Assembly: GCF_029961765.1 (NCBI RefSeq)
Contig: NZ_CP124681.1
Location: 3,100,001-3,164,000 of the forward strand
Origin: Nocardioides sp. QY071
GTDB taxonomy: Bacteria; Actinomycetota; Actinomycetes; Propionibacteriales; Nocardioidaceae
Length of the DNA stretch: 64,000 nucleotides
Direction: 5' to 3'
Of this stretch, positions 6,818-17,475 are shown in pieces (positions within the stretch are counted from its first letter, which is position 1; each line of letters begins with the position of its first letter). Both the position numbers and the translations under genes were made by a program. Under the pieces are notes generated by a model. That model did no database searches, had not been told where the DNA came from, and worked only from the letters and a program-made list of their open reading frames with translations.

Positions 6818-9583
6818 CTACGGCGCGCACGGCCCGACCGCGGCGCCCGGGAAGCAGACGTAGACGGGCGCGCTGGTGCTCCGGATCCCGCTGCTGTCGG
6901 TGACGGTGGCCCGCAGCCGGACGACCCCGGCACCGGGCGCGTGCAGGTCGCTGACCTGGACGGTGCCGGCAAGCACGCCGTCGACGCGCTGCACGGGGTG
7001 GGCGTGGAAGGTGCCGCCGGAGTAGTGCAGGAAGTCGACCGCGAGCTCGGCGCCGTCGGCCAGCACGGTCCCGTCGGGGTCGTGGGGGTCGTCGGGGTCG
7101 CTGGCGGCGATCGTGAACGGCACCTCGCCGGTGGCGGCGACGTAGCCGTTGGCGGGCGCAGCCAGCGCCACGACCGGAGGGCCGCCGGTCCGGGTCCAGG
7201 TCACTTCGGCCGACGCGTTCGCGACGTCGCCGTGGACCAGCTCGGCACGGACGGCGTGCAGCCCGTCGGCCAGCACCACGTCGTGGTCGCGGCTGGCGGC
7301 CCAGAAGCTGCCGGCGTAGAAGTCGTGGACCACCTGGTCGTCGACCCACAGCCGCACCCACTCGCCGCTGCGCACCGAGAACCGGTAGGTCCCGGCGGCG
7401 AGGTCGACCCGGCCGCGCCACGCCGTACCGAACCGGTCGCCGGGGTGGGCGCGCTCGTCGGGGTGCTCGGCGCCGGCCCACGGTGAGCCGGACGTCGGCT
7501 CGAGCCGGATCCCGGCCTCGCAGGTCGCCTCGGCCAGCGGCTCGGCCGGCAGCTGCGCGGCGGTGTAGGGATAGACCCAGCGCCAGGCGGGGTCGACCTG
7601 GTCGAGGTCCAGGTCGAACACGGAGTCGGCCCCGTCGAGGTCGTGGAAGGTACGCCGGAAGCTGCCCTCGGGGCACCGGTCGGGCGTCGCCGCGGCGGTC
7701 GGGCGGATCCGGCGCAGGCTGCCGGTGTAGATCGACAGCGTCCAGACCAGGCCGTCCGGACCGGTCAGGAACTTCACCGGGCCCTCGGCCGCCGTGGTGT
7801 CGGCGAGCACCTCCACACCCGTGACGTCGCCGTCGACGGCGAGGTGGGCGGTCCAGATCCGGTTCTGGGCGTAGTCGCCGAAGACGTAGCGACCACGCGT
7901 GCCGGTCGGGTACGCCGGATCGGCCAGCACCGTGCCGCCGGTGACCGAGCCGCCGCCGGTCGCGTGCGGGTAGGAGTACGACGGCGCGCGTGCCCCGCCG
8001 TCGGCCCGGACCGCCGCGCACGCGTGCCACGGGCTCTCCGGGTCGTCGACGTCGCCGAGGTCGGTCGCGGCGGCGCCCTCCCGGCAGGGCCATCCGAAGT
8101 TGGCCGGCGCGGCGGCGGAGGCGGCCAGGTCGACCACGTCGACCTCCTCGGCGCTGCCCTCGCCGACCTCGCCGATCACCAGCAGGTCGCCCTGGAGGCC
8201 GAACCGGAACGGGTTGCGCAGCCCGAGCGCCAGCACCCGCGAGGCGTTGTCGGAGCCGTCGCCGGTGTACGCGGGGTTGCTGGGCACGCCGCGGCCGGTG
8301 GCCGGGTCGATCCGGAGCACCTTGCCGGCCAACACCTGCGGGTCCTGGGCGCGCAGGGTCTCGAGGCGACCGCGCACGCCGTTGGAGGTGAGGTAGAGGG
8401 AGCCGTCGCCGATCCCCACCAGCAGCCGGCCCGCGGCGTCGAAGCCGAGGTCGCCGATGGTGTGGGCGTCGCCGCGCAGCGGGAGGCAGTCGGGGGTGCG
8501 GACGTTCTCGTCGGCCCAGCAGCCGGGACCGGTGACGCTGCCGAGCACGACGGTGCGGGACGACGGGTCGAGCGCGTCGCCGTCCCAGGTGTAGCGCGCG
8601 ACCTGCTGGCTGTGCCGGTCCGCCGTACCGTCGGCCGGGTCGGCCGGGTCGGCCAGCACGTGGGCGAGGTAGACGTAGCCGTTGTCAGTGAAGCCGGGGT
8701 CGACGGCGATGCCGGTGAGGCCGGCGTCGCCCTCGTCGCGCACCAGGTCGCGCAGGTCGAGCACCTCGCGCGGCGGGGCGAAGCCGCCCTCGCCGGTGGG
8801 CTCGACCGCCTGCACCAGGCCGGCCTTCTCCGTCACCAGCACCGCGCCACTCGGCAGCACCGCGGCGCTGGTCGGCAGGGACAGCCCGCCCTGCACTGTC
8901 TCGATCGCGAAGCCGTCGGCGACGCCGGAGTCGACCCCGATGACGGGCGCCGGTACGTCGACCAGCACCGCCTCGCTCAGCGTGCTCCCGCCGCGGCCGA
9001 TCGCGCGGGCCACGACGTCGTGCGTCCCGGAGGCGGCGGTCAGGTCGGCCTGCCAGGGCGGGACGGGGTCCTCGGCGACCGCGACGCCGTCGACGAGGAA
9101 GCGGACCCGGTCCGCCCGGCCGGTCGTCGTGGCGGTGATCGTGCGCCCCTCGACGGCGACGGTGACGCCGGGCGGCGGCGGGAGCGGCTCGGGGGCGGGC
9201 GTGGTCGTACCGGTGACCGTGACGACGCGGCTGACCGCGGCCGGCAGCCGGCGCCCGCCGGATCGTTGTGCCGGCGCCCGGAAGCGGTACCGGACCGGAC
9301 CCGCGGTGGCGACCAGCTCGGCCCGGGCGACGCCGCGGCGGTCGGTGCGGGTCCGCGCGACGCGGACCCAACGGCCGGCGACCGACTCCTCGATGCGCAC
9401 CGGCCGCCGGCCGTCGCCGGGCAGTCGGGTGCGCAGGCGGACCGCCTCGCCGACCCGGGGGGACGACGGCGAGACGCTCACCGTGGGACGCGCCGCCGAG
9501 CCCGAGGGCGCGGCGGCACCCGACCCGGTCGTCTGCAGGACGACGACAGCCACGAGCAGGCTGGTCAGGAGAGCACGCACCAC
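6818..9583 (-). CDS. Secreted glucose/sorbosone dehydrogenase-type protein with PA14 domain
   Basis: A large exported protein of about 921 residues. The start is the in-frame GTG at 9583 (or the next codon), followed by a signal peptide (RALLTSLLVAVVVLQ). Two Ig-like segments occupy about 40-210. A six-bladed soluble sugar dehydrogenase domain follows (about 220-635): LPTSAAVLPSGAVLVTE, GDAGLTGIAVDPGF, RVLALGLRNPFRFG, ending near KFLTGPDGLVWTLS. A PA14-like module with GTYRFSVRSGEWVRLWVDD comes next, then a C-terminal Ig-like segment. Family members oxidise sugars with PQQ; PA14 modules often bind carbohydrate. No PQQ biosynthesis gene is present in the window, so cofactor and substrate are unproven. 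It is divergent from the AMP-binding enzyme gene. Confidence 0.85.
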   Translation of the reverse strand: MVRALLTSLLVAVVVLQTTGSGAAAPSGSAARPTVSVSPSSPRVGEAVRLRTRLPGDGRRPVRIEESVAGRWVRVARTRTDRRGVARAELVATAGPVRYRFRAPAQRSGGRRLPAAVSRVVTVTGTTTPAPEPLPPPPGVTVAVEGRTITATTTGRADRVRFLVDGVAVAEDPVPPWQADLTAASGTHDVVARAIGRGGSTLSEAVLVDVPAPVIGVDSGVADGFAIETVQGGLSLPTSAAVLPSGAVLVTEKAGLVQAVEPTGEGGFAPPREVLDLRDLVRDEGDAGLTGIAVDPGFTDNGYVYLAHVLADPADPADGTADRHSQQVARYTWDGDALDPSSRTVVLGSVTGPGCWADENVRTPDCLPLRGDAHTIGDLGFDAAGRLLVGIGDGSLYLTSNGVRGRLETLRAQDPQVLAGKVLRIDPATGRGVPSNPAYTGDGSDNASRVLALGLRNPFRFGLQGDLLVIGEVGEGSAEEVDVVDLAASAAAPANFGWPCREGAAATDLGDVDDPESPWHACAAVRADGGARAPSYSYPHATGGGSVTGGTVLADPAYPTGTRGRYVFGDYAQNRIWTAHLAVDGDVTGVEVLADTTAAEGPVKFLTGPDGLVWTLSIYTGSLRRIRPTAAATPDRCPEGSFRRTFHDLDGADSVFDLDLDQVDPAWRWVYPYTAAQLPAEPLAEATCEAGIRLEPTSGSPWAGAEHPDERAHPGDRFGTAWRGRVDLAAGTYRFSVRSGEWVRLWVDDQVVHDFYAGSFWAASRDHDVVLADGLHAVRAELVHGDVANASAEVTWTRTGGPPVVALAAPANGYVAATGEVPFTIAASDPDDPHDPDGTVLADGAELAVDFLHYSGGTFHAHPVQRVDGVLAGTVQVSDLHAPGAGVVRLRATVTDSSGIRSTSAPVYVCFPGAAVGPCAP

Positions 9584-9684
9584 CGCGCCAGCCTGCTCGA
9601 CCGCCGCGGGCGGCGCGGGCGAATGGCGACCACCCGGGGCCAAGGTCCCTGATACGCCGTCCGGTCGGCGTCGACGCACCTGCG

Positions 9685-10971
9685 ATGATGCGCCCGATGG
9701 ACGAGCCCACCTCGCAGCCGACCCTGCACCCCGGCGACCGGGTCGCGCTGCTCGTGCCCGGTTCCCATGCGTACGTCGACGCGGTGCTCCGGATGCTCAC
9801 CGCCGGCGTCTTCCCGATCCCGCTGGACCCGCGACTCACCCCCGCCGAGCAGTCACGGATCCTCGAAGGCCTGGCGCCGACGGCCGTCGTACGGACGACG
9901 GACGAGCTGGCCGCCCTCGTGGCGCCCCTCCCCGGCGCCGGTCTCCCGCTGGGCCGGCCGATGCACTGCACCAGCGGCACGACCGGGGTGCCGAAGGGAG
10001 TCTGGTCCGGGCTGCTGTCGCCGCCCGACGCGGCGGCACTGGTCGCCGAGGAGCGCGACCTGTGGGGCTTCTCCCCCGACGACGTCAACCTGGTCCTGAG
10101 CCCGCTCTACCACTCCGCACCGCTGCGCTTCGCGATGGGCACGATCCTCGCGGGCGGCCGGATCGTGATCCCCGGGCCGTTCGACCCGGCAGCGGTGACG
10201 GCGGCGATCGAGGCCGAGCGGCCGACCACGATGTTCTGCGTGCCGACCCACCTGCAGCGGCTCTTCGCGTACTGGGACGAGCACGGGAGGCCCGACCTGT
10301 CGTCGTACCGACTGGTCGCGCACGCCGGCGCACCCTGCCCGACCGAGCTCAAGCACCGCATCATCGACGCCTTCCCGCCGGGCTCGACGTGGGAGTTCTA
10401 CGGCTCGACGGAGGGGCAGTTCACGGCGTGTCGCAGCGAGGAGTGGCTGGAGCGGCCCGGCACCGTCGGCCGCGCCCGACCCGGCCGCACCCTGACGACC
10501 GACCCCGACGGCACGATCTGGTGCGCCGTCCCGCCGAACGCCTGCTTCTCCTACTTCGGCGCGCCCGAGAAGACCGCCACCGCCTGGCGCGACACCCCCG
10601 ACGGACCGGCGTTCACCGTCGGCGACCTCGGCCGCCTCGACGCAGACGGCTACCTCTACCTCGACGGCCGCCGCGAGGACCTGGTGATCAGCGGCGGCGT
10701 CAACGTCTACCCGACCGAGGTCGAGCAGGTCCTCGGCACCTGCCCCGGCGTCCTCGACATCGCGGTCTACGGCGTCGACGACCCGCAGTGGGGCCAGCGG
10801 GTCTGCGCCGCGGTGGTGGCCGGCCCGGACGGACCCTCGGAGGAGGCGATCCGGGCGTTCGCGCGCGAGCACCTGGCACCGCCGAAGCGGCCCAAGGACT
10901 ACACCTTCCTCGCCGAGCTGCCCCGCACCCTCACCGGCAAGGTCCGGCGGAACGAGCTGCGGGCCCCGTGA
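9685..10971 (+). CDS. AMP-binding acyl-CoA ligase-like enzyme
   Basis: An adenylate-forming enzyme that would activate a carboxylic acid with ATP for transfer to CoA. The phosphate-binding motif is MHCTSGTTGVPKGV; A5 is FYGSTEGQF; A7/A8 is GDLGRLDADGYLYLDGRRED followed by LVISGGVNVYPTEVE; and the A10 lysine is in LPRTLTGKVRRNEL. At about 428 residues it is clearly shorter than usual (500-550), with a reduced N-terminal domain. ATG codons at 9685, 9688 and 9697 are all possible starts and no strong ribosome site separates them. Substrate is unknown. It converges on the small anchored protein gene with an 8-bp gap. Confidence 0.88.
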   Translation: MMRPMDEPTSQPTLHPGDRVALLVPGSHAYVDAVLRMLTAGVFPIPLDPRLTPAEQSRILEGLAPTAVVRTTDELAALVAPLPGAGLPLGRPMHCTSGTTGVPKGVWSGLLSPPDAAALVAEERDLWGFSPDDVNLVLSPLYHSAPLRFAMGTILAGGRIVIPGPFDPAAVTAAIEAERPTTMFCVPTHLQRLFAYWDEHGRPDLSSYRLVAHAGAPCPTELKHRIIDAFPPGSTWEFYGSTEGQFTACRSEEWLERPGTVGRARPGRTLTTDPDGTIWCAVPPNACFSYFGAPEKTATAWRDTPDGPAFTVGDLGRLDADGYLYLDGRREDLVISGGVNVYPTEVEQVLGTCPGVLDIAVYGVDDPQWGQRVCAAVVAGPDGPSEEAIRAFAREHLAPPKRPKDYTFLAELPRTLTGKVRRNELRAP

Positions 10972-10979
10972 TGACGTGA

Positions 10980-11432
10980 TCAGGCGGGAGTGCGCAGGCA
11001 CCGCGGGTCCGGGGCCGCTCCGGCTCCCACATCCTCGGTCTGGGAGAGGCAGGCACCGTCGTACACCGCGCGCTCGCCCAGCGGCGCGGCCAGCTCGACG
11101 GTCATCTCATAGCGTTCGAGCACGAGGATGCACATCTGCGCCGAGTCCTGTGCATACGCGGTGATGACCACGCGGTCGGGGTGCTCCTCTACCAGGTTGC
11201 CGTTGGACTCCTGACAGGCGCTGCCGCCGTACCCGACGACGAGGCGGTCCTCGGCCGCGACGCTCAGGTGGTCCCAGGTGATGGGCGCGCCGGCGGGGAC
11301 GGTCTGCAGCCGCCGCGGCGGGTCCTCGGCAACGTCCGACGAGTCGGCGCGGAACAGCCGCCAGCCGGCGACGCCCAGGACGGCCACCACGAGCACGGCC
11401 ACGGCACTCCACAGCACACCCGAGCGTGTCAT
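10980..11432 (-). CDS. Small membrane-anchored extracytoplasmic protein, unknown function
   Basis: A 150-residue protein with one N-terminal transmembrane segment (SGVLWSAVAVLVVAVLGVAGW) and an external domain containing four cysteines (SACQES, QMCILV, GACLSQ, PRCLRT), enough for two disulfides. The ATG at 11432 places the hydrophobic segment immediately after the start; the frame is open to 11519 but that extension overlaps the PucR gene. It lies 49 bp downstream of the PucR regulator on the same strand. No family was recognised. Confidence 0.7.
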   Translation of the reverse strand: MTRSGVLWSAVAVLVVAVLGVAGWRLFRADSSDVAEDPPRRLQTVPAGAPITWDHLSVAAEDRLVVGYGGSACQESNGNLVEEHPDRVVITAYAQDSAQMCILVLERYEMTVELAAPLGERAVYDGACLSQTEDVGAGAAPDPRCLRTPA

Positions 11433-11481
11433 GACCGGATGGTCACCCGACTCCTCGGCTGCTGTCCAGCAAAGGCTCCGG

Positions 11482-12960
11482 TCACCGACCTGCCGCGAGC
11501 TCGAGCGCCAGCCACGCACCCACCCGGGCGGCGGGGTCGTCGAGGTCGAGCCCGGTCAGCCGCTCGATCTCGGCCAGCCGGTTGCGCACGGTGTTGCGGT
11601 GCACGCCGAGGTCGTCGGCGACCGCGCCGCGGGAGCCGTGGTGGCGCAGGAAGGCGGCCAGCGTGGTGCGGTGCTCGTCGTCGAGGGGCGCGAGGAAGGC
11701 GGCGGCGTACTCATGGCCGAGGGCCTCGGGCACCAGCGCCAGCGGACCGGCGTCGGCGACCTCCTCCCAGCGCCGGACCGGGCTCGCCGCGGTGGTGCGG
11801 TCGAGGGCGTGGCCGGCGGTCTCGGCGCCACGGCGCCCGTCCTGTGCCGGCACCGCCCGCCCGACGCCGGCCCGCAGTCCGCCGGCCCGGGCGAGGACGG
11901 CCCCGATCCGCGACGGCACGGCGACCGCCACCAGCTCGCCGTCGAGCAAGCCGGCCAGCACGCCCTCGTCGGCGAGGTCGTCCTCGAGGCGCTCGAGCAC
12001 GTCGCCGAGCGTCTCCTCGGGCCCGGTCATCCGTACGACGCGCAGCCGCTCGGGCACCGACCGGCCGCCCTCGGCGGCGTCGAGCAGCACCTCGGCCGAG
12101 CGCAGGTCCCCGGCGCAGAGCAGCTCCAGGGCGCGCCCGCGCAGCCGGCGGTCGGCGGCGCGGCGCTCGGCGCGGCGCTCCACGGCCAGGCTGAGCAGCA
12201 CGGCCGCGGTGCTGACCGCGGAGCGCTGCGGCTCGGCCAGACCGCCCGGGAGGCAGACCGCGAGGTAGAGCTCGGGCCGCCCGGCGAGGCCGATCGGGCG
12301 CACGACGGTGGTGTCGCGGGCGCGCGTGGTCGTGGAGACGGCGCCCAGGCCCTGGCCCTTGATGCCGGCGACCTCGCCCCGGACCAGGTCGAGGTCGAGG
12401 GTCTCGGGGTGCGCGCCGAGCGGCCCCTCGGCCGGTGCCCCGTCGCGCTGCACCAACGCCACGCTCGCGTCGAGGAGCTGGGCCAGCCGCTCGACGAGCG
12501 GGCGCAGGTCGAGGCCGAGCGCGGCCCGGGTGAGGCGGCGCTGCAGGTCGAGCGCGAGGCGGGTGGTGGCCGCCTCCTGGTCCTGGAGCAGCTCGGCCGC
12601 GGCGCGGGAGACGGCGACGAAGGGCGTGGCCCGCGGGACCTCCAGCAGCACCAGCCCGCGCGCCGCGCAGGCGGCGACGAGGGCCGGCGGCAGCCGGTCG
12701 TGGGTGAGCCCGGTGCCGAGGCCGAGAGCCGCGGCGCCGGCGTCGGCCAGCCGGTCGACGTACGACGCCCACTCCCGGCTCCACCCACGGGTGCCCAGGC
12801 CGGTGGTGAGCAGCAGCTCCCCACCTTCGAGGTACGGCGTCGGGTCGGCCAGCTCGCTCGTCGCGACCCAGCGCAGGACCGGCCCGTCGAGCGCCGGGGC
12901 GCCCTCGGCCGGGCGCAGGCCCAGGCCGGGCATCGCCACCAGGTCGGCCACCGTCACCAC
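11482..12960 (-). CDS. PucR-family transcriptional regulator next to GABA genes
   Basis: A 492-residue PucR-type activator. The N-terminal PucR sensor domain begins TVADLVAMPGLGLRPAEG, a central GGDEF-like domain follows, and the C-terminal PucR helix-turn-helix is in FLRHHGSRGAVADDLGVHRN and TVRNRLAEIERLTGLDL. The start is GTG 12960 or GTG 12957; the frame continues far upstream only as a shadow of gabT. It is divergent from gabT across an 84-bp gap that contains an inverted repeat (12971-13000). By position it most likely controls gabT-gdh-gabD in response to GABA or a related amine; that is inference. Confidence 0.88.
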   Translation of the reverse strand: MVTVADLVAMPGLGLRPAEGAPALDGPVLRWVATSELADPTPYLEGGELLLTTGLGTRGWSREWASYVDRLADAGAAALGLGTGLTHDRLPPALVAACAARGLVLLEVPRATPFVAVSRAAAELLQDQEAATTRLALDLQRRLTRAALGLDLRPLVERLAQLLDASVALVQRDGAPAEGPLGAHPETLDLDLVRGEVAGIKGQGLGAVSTTTRARDTTVVRPIGLAGRPELYLAVCLPGGLAEPQRSAVSTAAVLLSLAVERRAERRAADRRLRGRALELLCAGDLRSAEVLLDAAEGGRSVPERLRVVRMTGPEETLGDVLERLEDDLADEGVLAGLLDGELVAVAVPSRIGAVLARAGGLRAGVGRAVPAQDGRRGAETAGHALDRTTAASPVRRWEEVADAGPLALVPEALGHEYAAAFLAPLDDEHRTTLAAFLRHHGSRGAVADDLGVHRNTVRNRLAEIERLTGLDLDDPAARVGAWLALELAAGR

Positions 12961-12970
12961 GGTGACATTG

Positions 12971-13000
12971 TTGCACAACCATTCGAGCAAGATTGTGCAG
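12971..13000. promoter_or_regulatory. Candidate PucR operator in the pucR-gabT divergent region
   Basis: TTGCACAA (12971-12978) and TTGTGCAG (12993-13000) are inverted half-sites matching at 7 of 8 positions with a 14-base spacer, so centres lie about two helical turns apart. They sit midway between the regulator start and the gabT ATG at 13045. The AT-rich patch stands out in an otherwise GC-rich region. Binding is inferred from position. Confidence 0.55.
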
Positions 13001-13044
13001 ATCGAGCATGGCCGGGCAGGCCGGGCGGTCCTACCGTCGTACTC

Positions 13045-14400
13045 ATGACCGACACCACCTCCGGGCACACCTCCGGCGGCCCTGGCATCACCCAGGAGCG
13101 ACGCCTCGTCACCGCTATCCCCGGCCCGCGCTCGCAGGAGCTCGCGGCCCGCAAGGCGAAGGCGGTCGCCTCCGGCGTCGCCGTCGGCCTGCCCGTCCAG
13201 GTCGTCGCGGCCGGTGGCGGCATCCTCGTCGACGCCGACGGCAACCAGCTGATCGACCTCGGCTCCGGCATCGCCGTCACCACCGTCGGCAACAGCTCGC
13301 CGCGCGTGGTCGAGGCCGTGACCCGGCAGGTCGCCGAGTTCACCCACACCTGCTTCATGGTCACCCCCTACGAGGGCTACGTGGCCGTCGCCGAGAAGCT
13401 CAACGAGCTCACCCCCGGCACCCACGAGAAGCGCTCGGCGCTGTTCAACGCCGGCGCCGAGGCGGTCGAGAACGCCGTCAAGATCGCCCGCTCGGCCACC
13501 GGCAAGCAGGCCGTCGTGGTCTTCGACCACGCCTACCACGGCCGCACGAACCTCACCATGGCGATGACGGCGAAGAGCATGCCCTACAAGAGCGGCTTCG
13601 GCCCGTTCGCCTCCGAGGTCTACCGTGCCCCGCTGTCCTACCCCTTCCGCGACGGCGGCCTCGACGGCGTCGAGGCGGCCCGCAGGGCGATCGACGTCAT
13701 CGAGAAGCAGGTCGGCGCGGGCAACCTGGCCGCGGTCGTGATCGAGCCCATCCAGGGCGAGGGCGGCTTCATCGTCCCGGCCGAGGGCTTCCTGCCGACC
13801 CTGGTGGCCTGGTGCCGCGAGAACGGCGTCGTCTTCGTCGCCGACGAGGTGCAGACCGGCTTCGCCCGCACCGGCGAGCTGTTCGCCTGCGACCACGAGG
13901 GCGTCGTGCCCGACCTGATCGTGACCGCCAAGGGCATCGCCGGCGGCCTCCCGCTCGCCGCCGTCACCGGCCGCGCCGAGATCATGGACGCCGCGCACGC
14001 GGGCGGCCTCGGTGGCACCTACGGTGGCAACCCGCTCGCCTGCGCCGCCGCGCTCGCCGTCTTCGAGACGATCGAGGCCGAAGGCCTGGTCGACCGCGCC
14101 CGCACCATCGGCAAGACCATGACCGAGCGGCTCGCCGCGATGCAGGAGAACGACCCCCGCATCGGCGAGGTCCGCGGCCGCGGCGCGATGATCGCCGTCG
14201 AGCTGGTCAAGCCCGGCAGCACCGACCCGGACGCCGACCTCACCAAGAAGGTCGCCGCCGCCGCCAACGCCAAGGGCATGGTCGTGCTGACCTGCGGCAC
14301 CTACGGCAACGTGCTGCGCTTCCTCCCGCCGCTGTCGATGCCCGACCACCTCCTCGACGAGGCGCTCGACCTCCTCACGGAAGTCTTCCAGGAGAACTGA
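13045..14400 (+). CDS. gabT: 4-aminobutyrate aminotransferase
   Basis: Class III PLP-dependent aminotransferase of 451 residues that moves the amino group of GABA to 2-oxoglutarate, giving succinate semialdehyde and glutamate. It shows LIDLGSGIAVTTVGNSSPRV, the aspartate-containing FVADEVQTGFARTGELFA, and the PLP lysine Lys296 in VTAKGIAGGLPL, followed by GGLGGTYGGNPLACAAALAV. The ATG at 13045 is the start; upstream reading frame is antisense to the regulator. It is first in a three-gene operon: its TGA overlaps the ATG of the dehydrogenase gene by one base. The operon context with gabD supports GABA as substrate. Confidence 0.94.
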   Translation: MTDTTSGHTSGGPGITQERRLVTAIPGPRSQELAARKAKAVASGVAVGLPVQVVAAGGGILVDADGNQLIDLGSGIAVTTVGNSSPRVVEAVTRQVAEFTHTCFMVTPYEGYVAVAEKLNELTPGTHEKRSALFNAGAEAVENAVKIARSATGKQAVVVFDHAYHGRTNLTMAMTAKSMPYKSGFGPFASEVYRAPLSYPFRDGGLDGVEAARRAIDVIEKQVGAGNLAAVVIEPIQGEGGFIVPAEGFLPTLVAWCRENGVVFVADEVQTGFARTGELFACDHEGVVPDLIVTAKGIAGGLPLAAVTGRAEIMDAAHAGGLGGTYGGNPLACAAALAVFETIEAEGLVDRARTIGKTMTERLAAMQENDPRIGEVRGRGAMIAVELVKPGSTDPDADLTKKVAAAANAKGMVVLTCGTYGNVLRFLPPLSMPDHLLDEALDLLTEVFQEN

Positions 14401-15671
14401 TGACCGCGCTCCAGGAGCCCGTCGCCACCGCGACCGGGCCGCTGAATGACGCCCGCACGCAGCTGCGGGAGGCCACCACGCTGCTCGGGTACGACGAGGG
14501 CCTGCACCAGATGCTCGCCACCCCGCGCCGCGAGGTGACCGTCAGCATCCCGCTGCGCCGCGACGACGGCACCACCGAGCTGTTCGTCGGCCACCGGGTC
14601 CAGCACAACTTCTCCCGCGGTCCGGCCAAGGGCGGCCTGCGCTACTCCCCCGACGTCGACCTCGACGAGGTCCGCGCGCTGGCGATGTGGATGACCTGGA
14701 AGTGCGCCCTGCTCGACGTTCCGTACGGCGGTGCGAAGGGCGGCGTCCGGATCGACCCGCGCAACTACTCCGATGCGGAGCTGGAGCGCGTGACCCGCCG
14801 CTACACCAGCGAGATCAGCCCGCTGATCGGCCCCGAGCGCGACATCCCGGCGCCGGACATCGGCACCGACGAGAAGACCATGGCCTGGCTGATGGACACC
14901 TACTCCGTCCAGCAGGGCCACACCGTCCTCGGCGTCACCACCGGCAAGCCGATCAGCCTCGGCGGCTCGCGTGGCCGCGCCACCGCCACCTCGCGCGGTG
15001 TCGTCCACGTCGCCCTGGCGGCGCTGCGCTCGCGCGGCATCTCGCCGGACGCAGCCACGGCGTCGGTGCAGGGCTTCGGCAAGGTGGGCCGGTACGCCGC
15101 CCGATTCCTCGCCGAGGCCGGCACCCGGGTGCTGGCGGTGTCCGACCAGTACGGCGCGGTGTTCGCGTCGACCGGACTCGACATCGTCGCCCTCGAGGCG
15201 CACGTCGACGCCACCGGTTCGGTCGTCGGCTTCGCCGGCGCCGAGGCGATCACCAACGACGACGTGCTCGAGGCCGAGGTCGACCTGCTCGTCCCCGCCG
15301 CGGTCGAAGGAGTCCTCCGCGCCGACAACGCCGGCCGGGTGCGCGCCGCGGTGATCGTGGAGGGCGCCAACGGACCCACCACGCCCGAGGCCGACCGGAT
15401 CCTGCAGCAGGCTGACCGCCTCGTCGTACCGGACATCCTGGCGAACGCCGGCGGCGTGATCGTGTCCTACTTCGAGTGGGTGCAGGCCAACCAGGCGTAC
15501 TGGTGGAGCGAGACCGAGGTCGAGGCCCGCCTCGCCGAGCGCATGCTCGACGCGTGGGAGTCGGTCAACGCCGCCGCCACCCGCCTCGACGTACCCCTGC
15601 GCACCGCGGCGACCTGCCTCGCCGTCGAGCGCGTCGCCCAGGCGCACCAGCTGCGCGGCCTCTACCCGTGA
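14400..15671 (+). CDS. Glutamate dehydrogenase (Glu/Leu/Phe/Val family) within GABA operon
   Basis: A 423-residue amino acid dehydrogenase. The substrate domain has NFSRGPAKGGLRYSPDVDLD and the catalytic-lysine segment VPYGGAKGGVRIDP; the Rossmann domain has VQGFGKVGRYAARFLAEAGT; the C-terminal part has EGANGPTTPEAD and ILANAGGVIVSYFEWVQ. Length and the PAKGGLR/GGAKGGV pair favour glutamate dehydrogenase over the shorter leucine or valine enzymes. ATG 14400 overlaps the gabT stop (TGATG), so translation is coupled. In this position it can deaminate the glutamate made by GabT and return 2-oxoglutarate, releasing ammonium. Cofactor preference cannot be read with certainty. Confidence 0.9.
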   Translation: MTALQEPVATATGPLNDARTQLREATTLLGYDEGLHQMLATPRREVTVSIPLRRDDGTTELFVGHRVQHNFSRGPAKGGLRYSPDVDLDEVRALAMWMTWKCALLDVPYGGAKGGVRIDPRNYSDAELERVTRRYTSEISPLIGPERDIPAPDIGTDEKTMAWLMDTYSVQQGHTVLGVTTGKPISLGGSRGRATATSRGVVHVALAALRSRGISPDAATASVQGFGKVGRYAARFLAEAGTRVLAVSDQYGAVFASTGLDIVALEAHVDATGSVVGFAGAEAITNDDVLEAEVDLLVPAAVEGVLRADNAGRVRAAVIVEGANGPTTPEADRILQQADRLVVPDILANAGGVIVSYFEWVQANQAYWWSETEVEARLAERMLDAWESVNAAATRLDVPLRTAATCLAVERVAQAHQLRGLYP

Positions 15672-15697
15672 TCCGCACCCCTGATCTGGAGACCACC

Positions 15698-17080
<1,383 letters not shown>

Positions 17081-17094
17081 GTCAGTCACGAGGT

Positions 17095-17475
17095 TCAGCT
17101 CCGGAACCGCCCCTCACCGCTGTGTCGGTGCGGGGCGGTTCCGCCATCTCGGTCGGGGAGCCGCGGCGGCAGGTCGAAGGCGTCGAGCACCTGCTCGTCG
17201 CTGAAGACCGTGGCCGTCACGGAGCACGTACGCCGCGAAGCCGGCCTGGCCGTTGGCGCGGACCGGGACGGTGCGCCAGTGCGTGCCGTTGGCCGCGAAC
17301 ACCCAGTCCATGAACACGCCGTAGCTCTCCGGCCAGGTGAACCAGTTGGTCATCGGCGGCATCTCCATGATCACGTCGGCCGCGTCCGGCTCCCGGGCGC
17401 GGTCCGCACCCGGGCATCCGGCAGCGGTTGCAACCACGGCACCTCCCCCATCTCGAACGGGCTGCGCGGGTCCGT
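17095..17475 (-). pseudogene. Remnant of an ECF sigma factor (SigG/SigJ type), frameshifted and truncated
   Basis: Three minus-strand fragments in different frames resemble one ECF sigma factor with a C-terminal SnoaL-like domain. The fragment SPFEMGEVPWLQPLPDA (from about 17463) is typical of the region after sigma domain 2. A shifted frame gives VIMEMPPMTNWFTWPES and TVPVRANGQAGFAAYVLRDG, and a further shift gives TVFSDEQVLDAFDLPPRLPD, ending at a TGA at 17095-17097. The region 4 helix-turn-helix between the first and second fragments is deleted. No intact start was found. It is a decayed gene, not expressed as a normal sigma factor. Confidence 0.65.
17103..17142 (+). terminator. Strong hairpin after gabD
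   Basis: GGAACCGCCCC (17103-17113) pairs with GGGGCGGTTCC (17132-17142), and after one mismatch CACCG pairs with CGGTG around a 6-base loop. It begins 22 bp after the gabD stop and is the best candidate for the end of the gabT-gdh-gabD transcript. No strong U-tract follows. Confidence 0.75.
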
